A stretch of DNA of 6,515 nt from Microbacteriaceae bacterium (GTDB taxonomy: Bacteria > Actinomycetota > Actinomycetes > Actinomycetales > Microbacteriaceae). The translations under genes and the position numbers were made by a program. The notes beneath the pieces were generated by a model. It was not told the DNA's origin and searched no databases. It saw only the letters and a program-made list of their open reading frames with translations. Shown here one piece after another: positions 5,527-6,515 of this stretch. The stretch covers positions 1-6,515 of the forward strand of contig CANGNR010000071.1 of assembly GCA_947455385.1 (NCBI GenBank), written 5' to 3'. How positions within the stretch are numbered: the first letter of the stretch is position 1; each line of letters opens with the position of its first letter.

Positions 5527-6515
5527 TTTTTCTTGGCCTGATTTTTCTCTTCAAACTTGGTGTAGGCGTCAACGATTCGAGACACGAGATTGTGTCTTAC
5601 GACGTCGGCACTGGTCAACTCGGCGAAGCAGAGGTCGTCGATGCCCGCGAGGGCCACAGGCGCGGTTCGGAGGCCCGAGGTTCCAATCGGAAGGTCCACC
5701 TGGGTGATATCACCCGTAATGACCATCTTGGAGTTGAAGCCGAGACGGGTAAGGAACATCTTCATCTGGCCTGGTGTGGTGTTTTGCGCTTCATCCAAGA
5801 TGATGAATGAATCGTTGAGCGTACGGCCACGCATGTAGGCGAGCGGCGCGACCTCGATGGTGCCGGCCGCAAGCAACTTGGGAATCGAGTCGGCGTCGAG
5901 CATCTCGGTCAGGGCATCGAATAGCGGGCGCAGGTATGGGTCGATCTTGTCGCTCAGTGTGCCTGGCAAGAAGCCCAGCTTCTCGCCCGCCTCAACCGCT
6001 GGTCGAGTCAGAATGATGCGCGAGATCTCTTTGCGCTGAAGAGCCTGCACTGCCTTGGCAATCGCAAGGTAAGTCTTGCCCGTGCCGGCAGGGCCGATGC
6101 CAAAGACGACGGTGTGATTGTCGATTGCCTCGACATACTTCTTTTGGCCGATGGTCTTTGGGCGAATGCTCTTGCCGCGGTTAGAAAGAATCGAGTGACT
6201 GAGCAGTTCGGTTGGCTGAACTCGCTCGGCGACCATGGCATACGACTTGTCGAGGTCTTGAATCGATACGGCGTGCCCACCTGCGGCCAAGGTCTCGAGA
6301 TGCACGATTAGGGTCGATGCCGCCAATACGTCGCCCTCGGAGCCGCGAAGGCTAACTTTGTTGCCGCGAATTGAGATCGAGAGATTGGGATAGTGCTCTT
6401 CTATCGCGCGAAAGATCGCATCCTGGGGCCCAAGCACCTCGACGAGGTTCGCCGACTCTAGGTCGATTACTCGCGAAACGGTTCCGTCGGCATTGGCCTT
6501 AGTCAAGCCCAACAA
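5523..6515 (-). CDS. phoH: PhoH-like ATPase (5' end possibly beyond the window)
   Basis: This is a cytoplasmic PhoH-family P-loop ATPase, related to RNA helicase cores and generally thought to act in RNA metabolism; the exact reaction is unsettled. The frame is open to the right edge. In the 330 visible codons, LVEVLGPQDAIFRAIEE (24-40) begins a small N-terminal KH-like domain to about residue 80. GQKKYVEAIDNHTVVFGIGPAGTGKT (123-148) holds the Walker A motif (141-148). ILTRPAVEAGEKLGFLPG (168-185) and PLAYMRGRTLNDSFIILDEAQN (224-245), with Walker B IILDEAQN, follow; then GDITQVDLP (268-276) and DVVRHNLVSRIV (304-315) complete the core. The C-terminus is lysine-rich. The apparent first codon, TTG at 6515, is simply the window edge; PhoH proteins commonly begin near this point, so few residues should be missing. 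The TGA overlaps the ybeY ATG. The promoter lies outside the window. Confidence 0.95.
   Translation of the reverse strand: MLGLTKANADGTVSRVIDLESANLVEVLGPQDAIFRAIEEHYPNLSISIRGNKVSLRGSEGDVLAASTLIVHLETLAAGGHAVSIQDLDKSYAMVAERVQPTELLSHSILSNRGKSIRPKTIGQKKYVEAIDNHTVVFGIGPAGTGKTYLAIAKAVQALQRKEISRIILTRPAVEAGEKLGFLPGTLSDKIDPYLRPLFDALTEMLDADSIPKLLAAGTIEVAPLAYMRGRTLNDSFIILDEAQNTTPGQMKMFLTRLGFNSKMVITGDITQVDLPIGTSGLRTAPVALAGIDDLCFAELTSADVVRHNLVSRIVDAYTKFEEKNQAKKK

Noticed and set aside
4963..5541. 192-codon plus-strand open frame opposite ybeY
   Set aside because: It is the antisense of ybeY and the start of the CBS gene, shows no family resemblance and no promoter or ribosome binding site; long antisense frames are common at this GC content.
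1..6515. Mobile elements, CRISPR arrays, tRNA/rRNA genes, phage or defence genes
   Set aside because: None seen: the seven genes and one 168-base regulatory gap account for nearly the whole window, and there are no repeated spacers, transposase motifs or tRNA-like stretches.

Overview
The window is a fully packed stretch of actinobacterial housekeeping DNA. All seven protein genes lie on the minus strand, so transcription runs from the right edge to the left edge. The order is phoH - ybeY - CBS/CorC-type membrane protein - era - leuA - recO - uppS. This order, a long (type II) LeuA, a UppS that resembles the mycobacterial long-chain prenyl synthases, frequent GTG/TTG starts and a GC content that looks like the mid-to-upper fifties all point to an actinobacterium. 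Microbacteriaceae, perhaps a moderate-GC freshwater-type member, is the best guess. The family is inferred from protein resemblance and synteny, not from a phylogenetic test.

Right part (6515-3014): phoH (its 5' end may lie outside the window), ybeY, a CBS-pair transport/regulator protein and era form a tightly coupled block. There are ATGA overlaps at phoH/ybeY and CBS/era, and a zero-spacing TAG-TTG junction at ybeY/CBS. The block is concerned with RNA and ribosomes: a PhoH-like ATPase, the YbeY endoribonuclease and the Era 30S-assembly GTPase. The membrane CBS protein is a habitual companion. No terminator separates era from what follows.

Middle (3013-2846): the only real intergenic region, 168 bases, holds a compact regulatory module for leuA. 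A promoter with ideal 17-base spacing starts right at the era stop codon. Six bases after its -10 box begins a 13-codon open frame, MFFGLLLSSRDEA, with three consecutive leucine codons (CTC CTG CTT). Its stop codon lies in the loop of a strong GC-rich hairpin. A weaker hairpin with a T-rich tract, a short hairpin and a perfect AAGGAG ribosome binding site follow, ahead of the GTG start of leuA. The module reads as a leucine-responsive attenuator with a probably leaderless leader peptide, and it is the most interesting part of the window.

Left part (2845-1): leuA (leucine synthesis), recO (recombinational repair) and the first 112 codons of uppS (polyprenyl diphosphate carrier synthesis) follow with gaps of 42 and 2 bases and no evident promoter of their own. 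Leucine control at the leuA leader could therefore spread to recO and uppS. I see no mobile element, CRISPR array, tRNA or rRNA.
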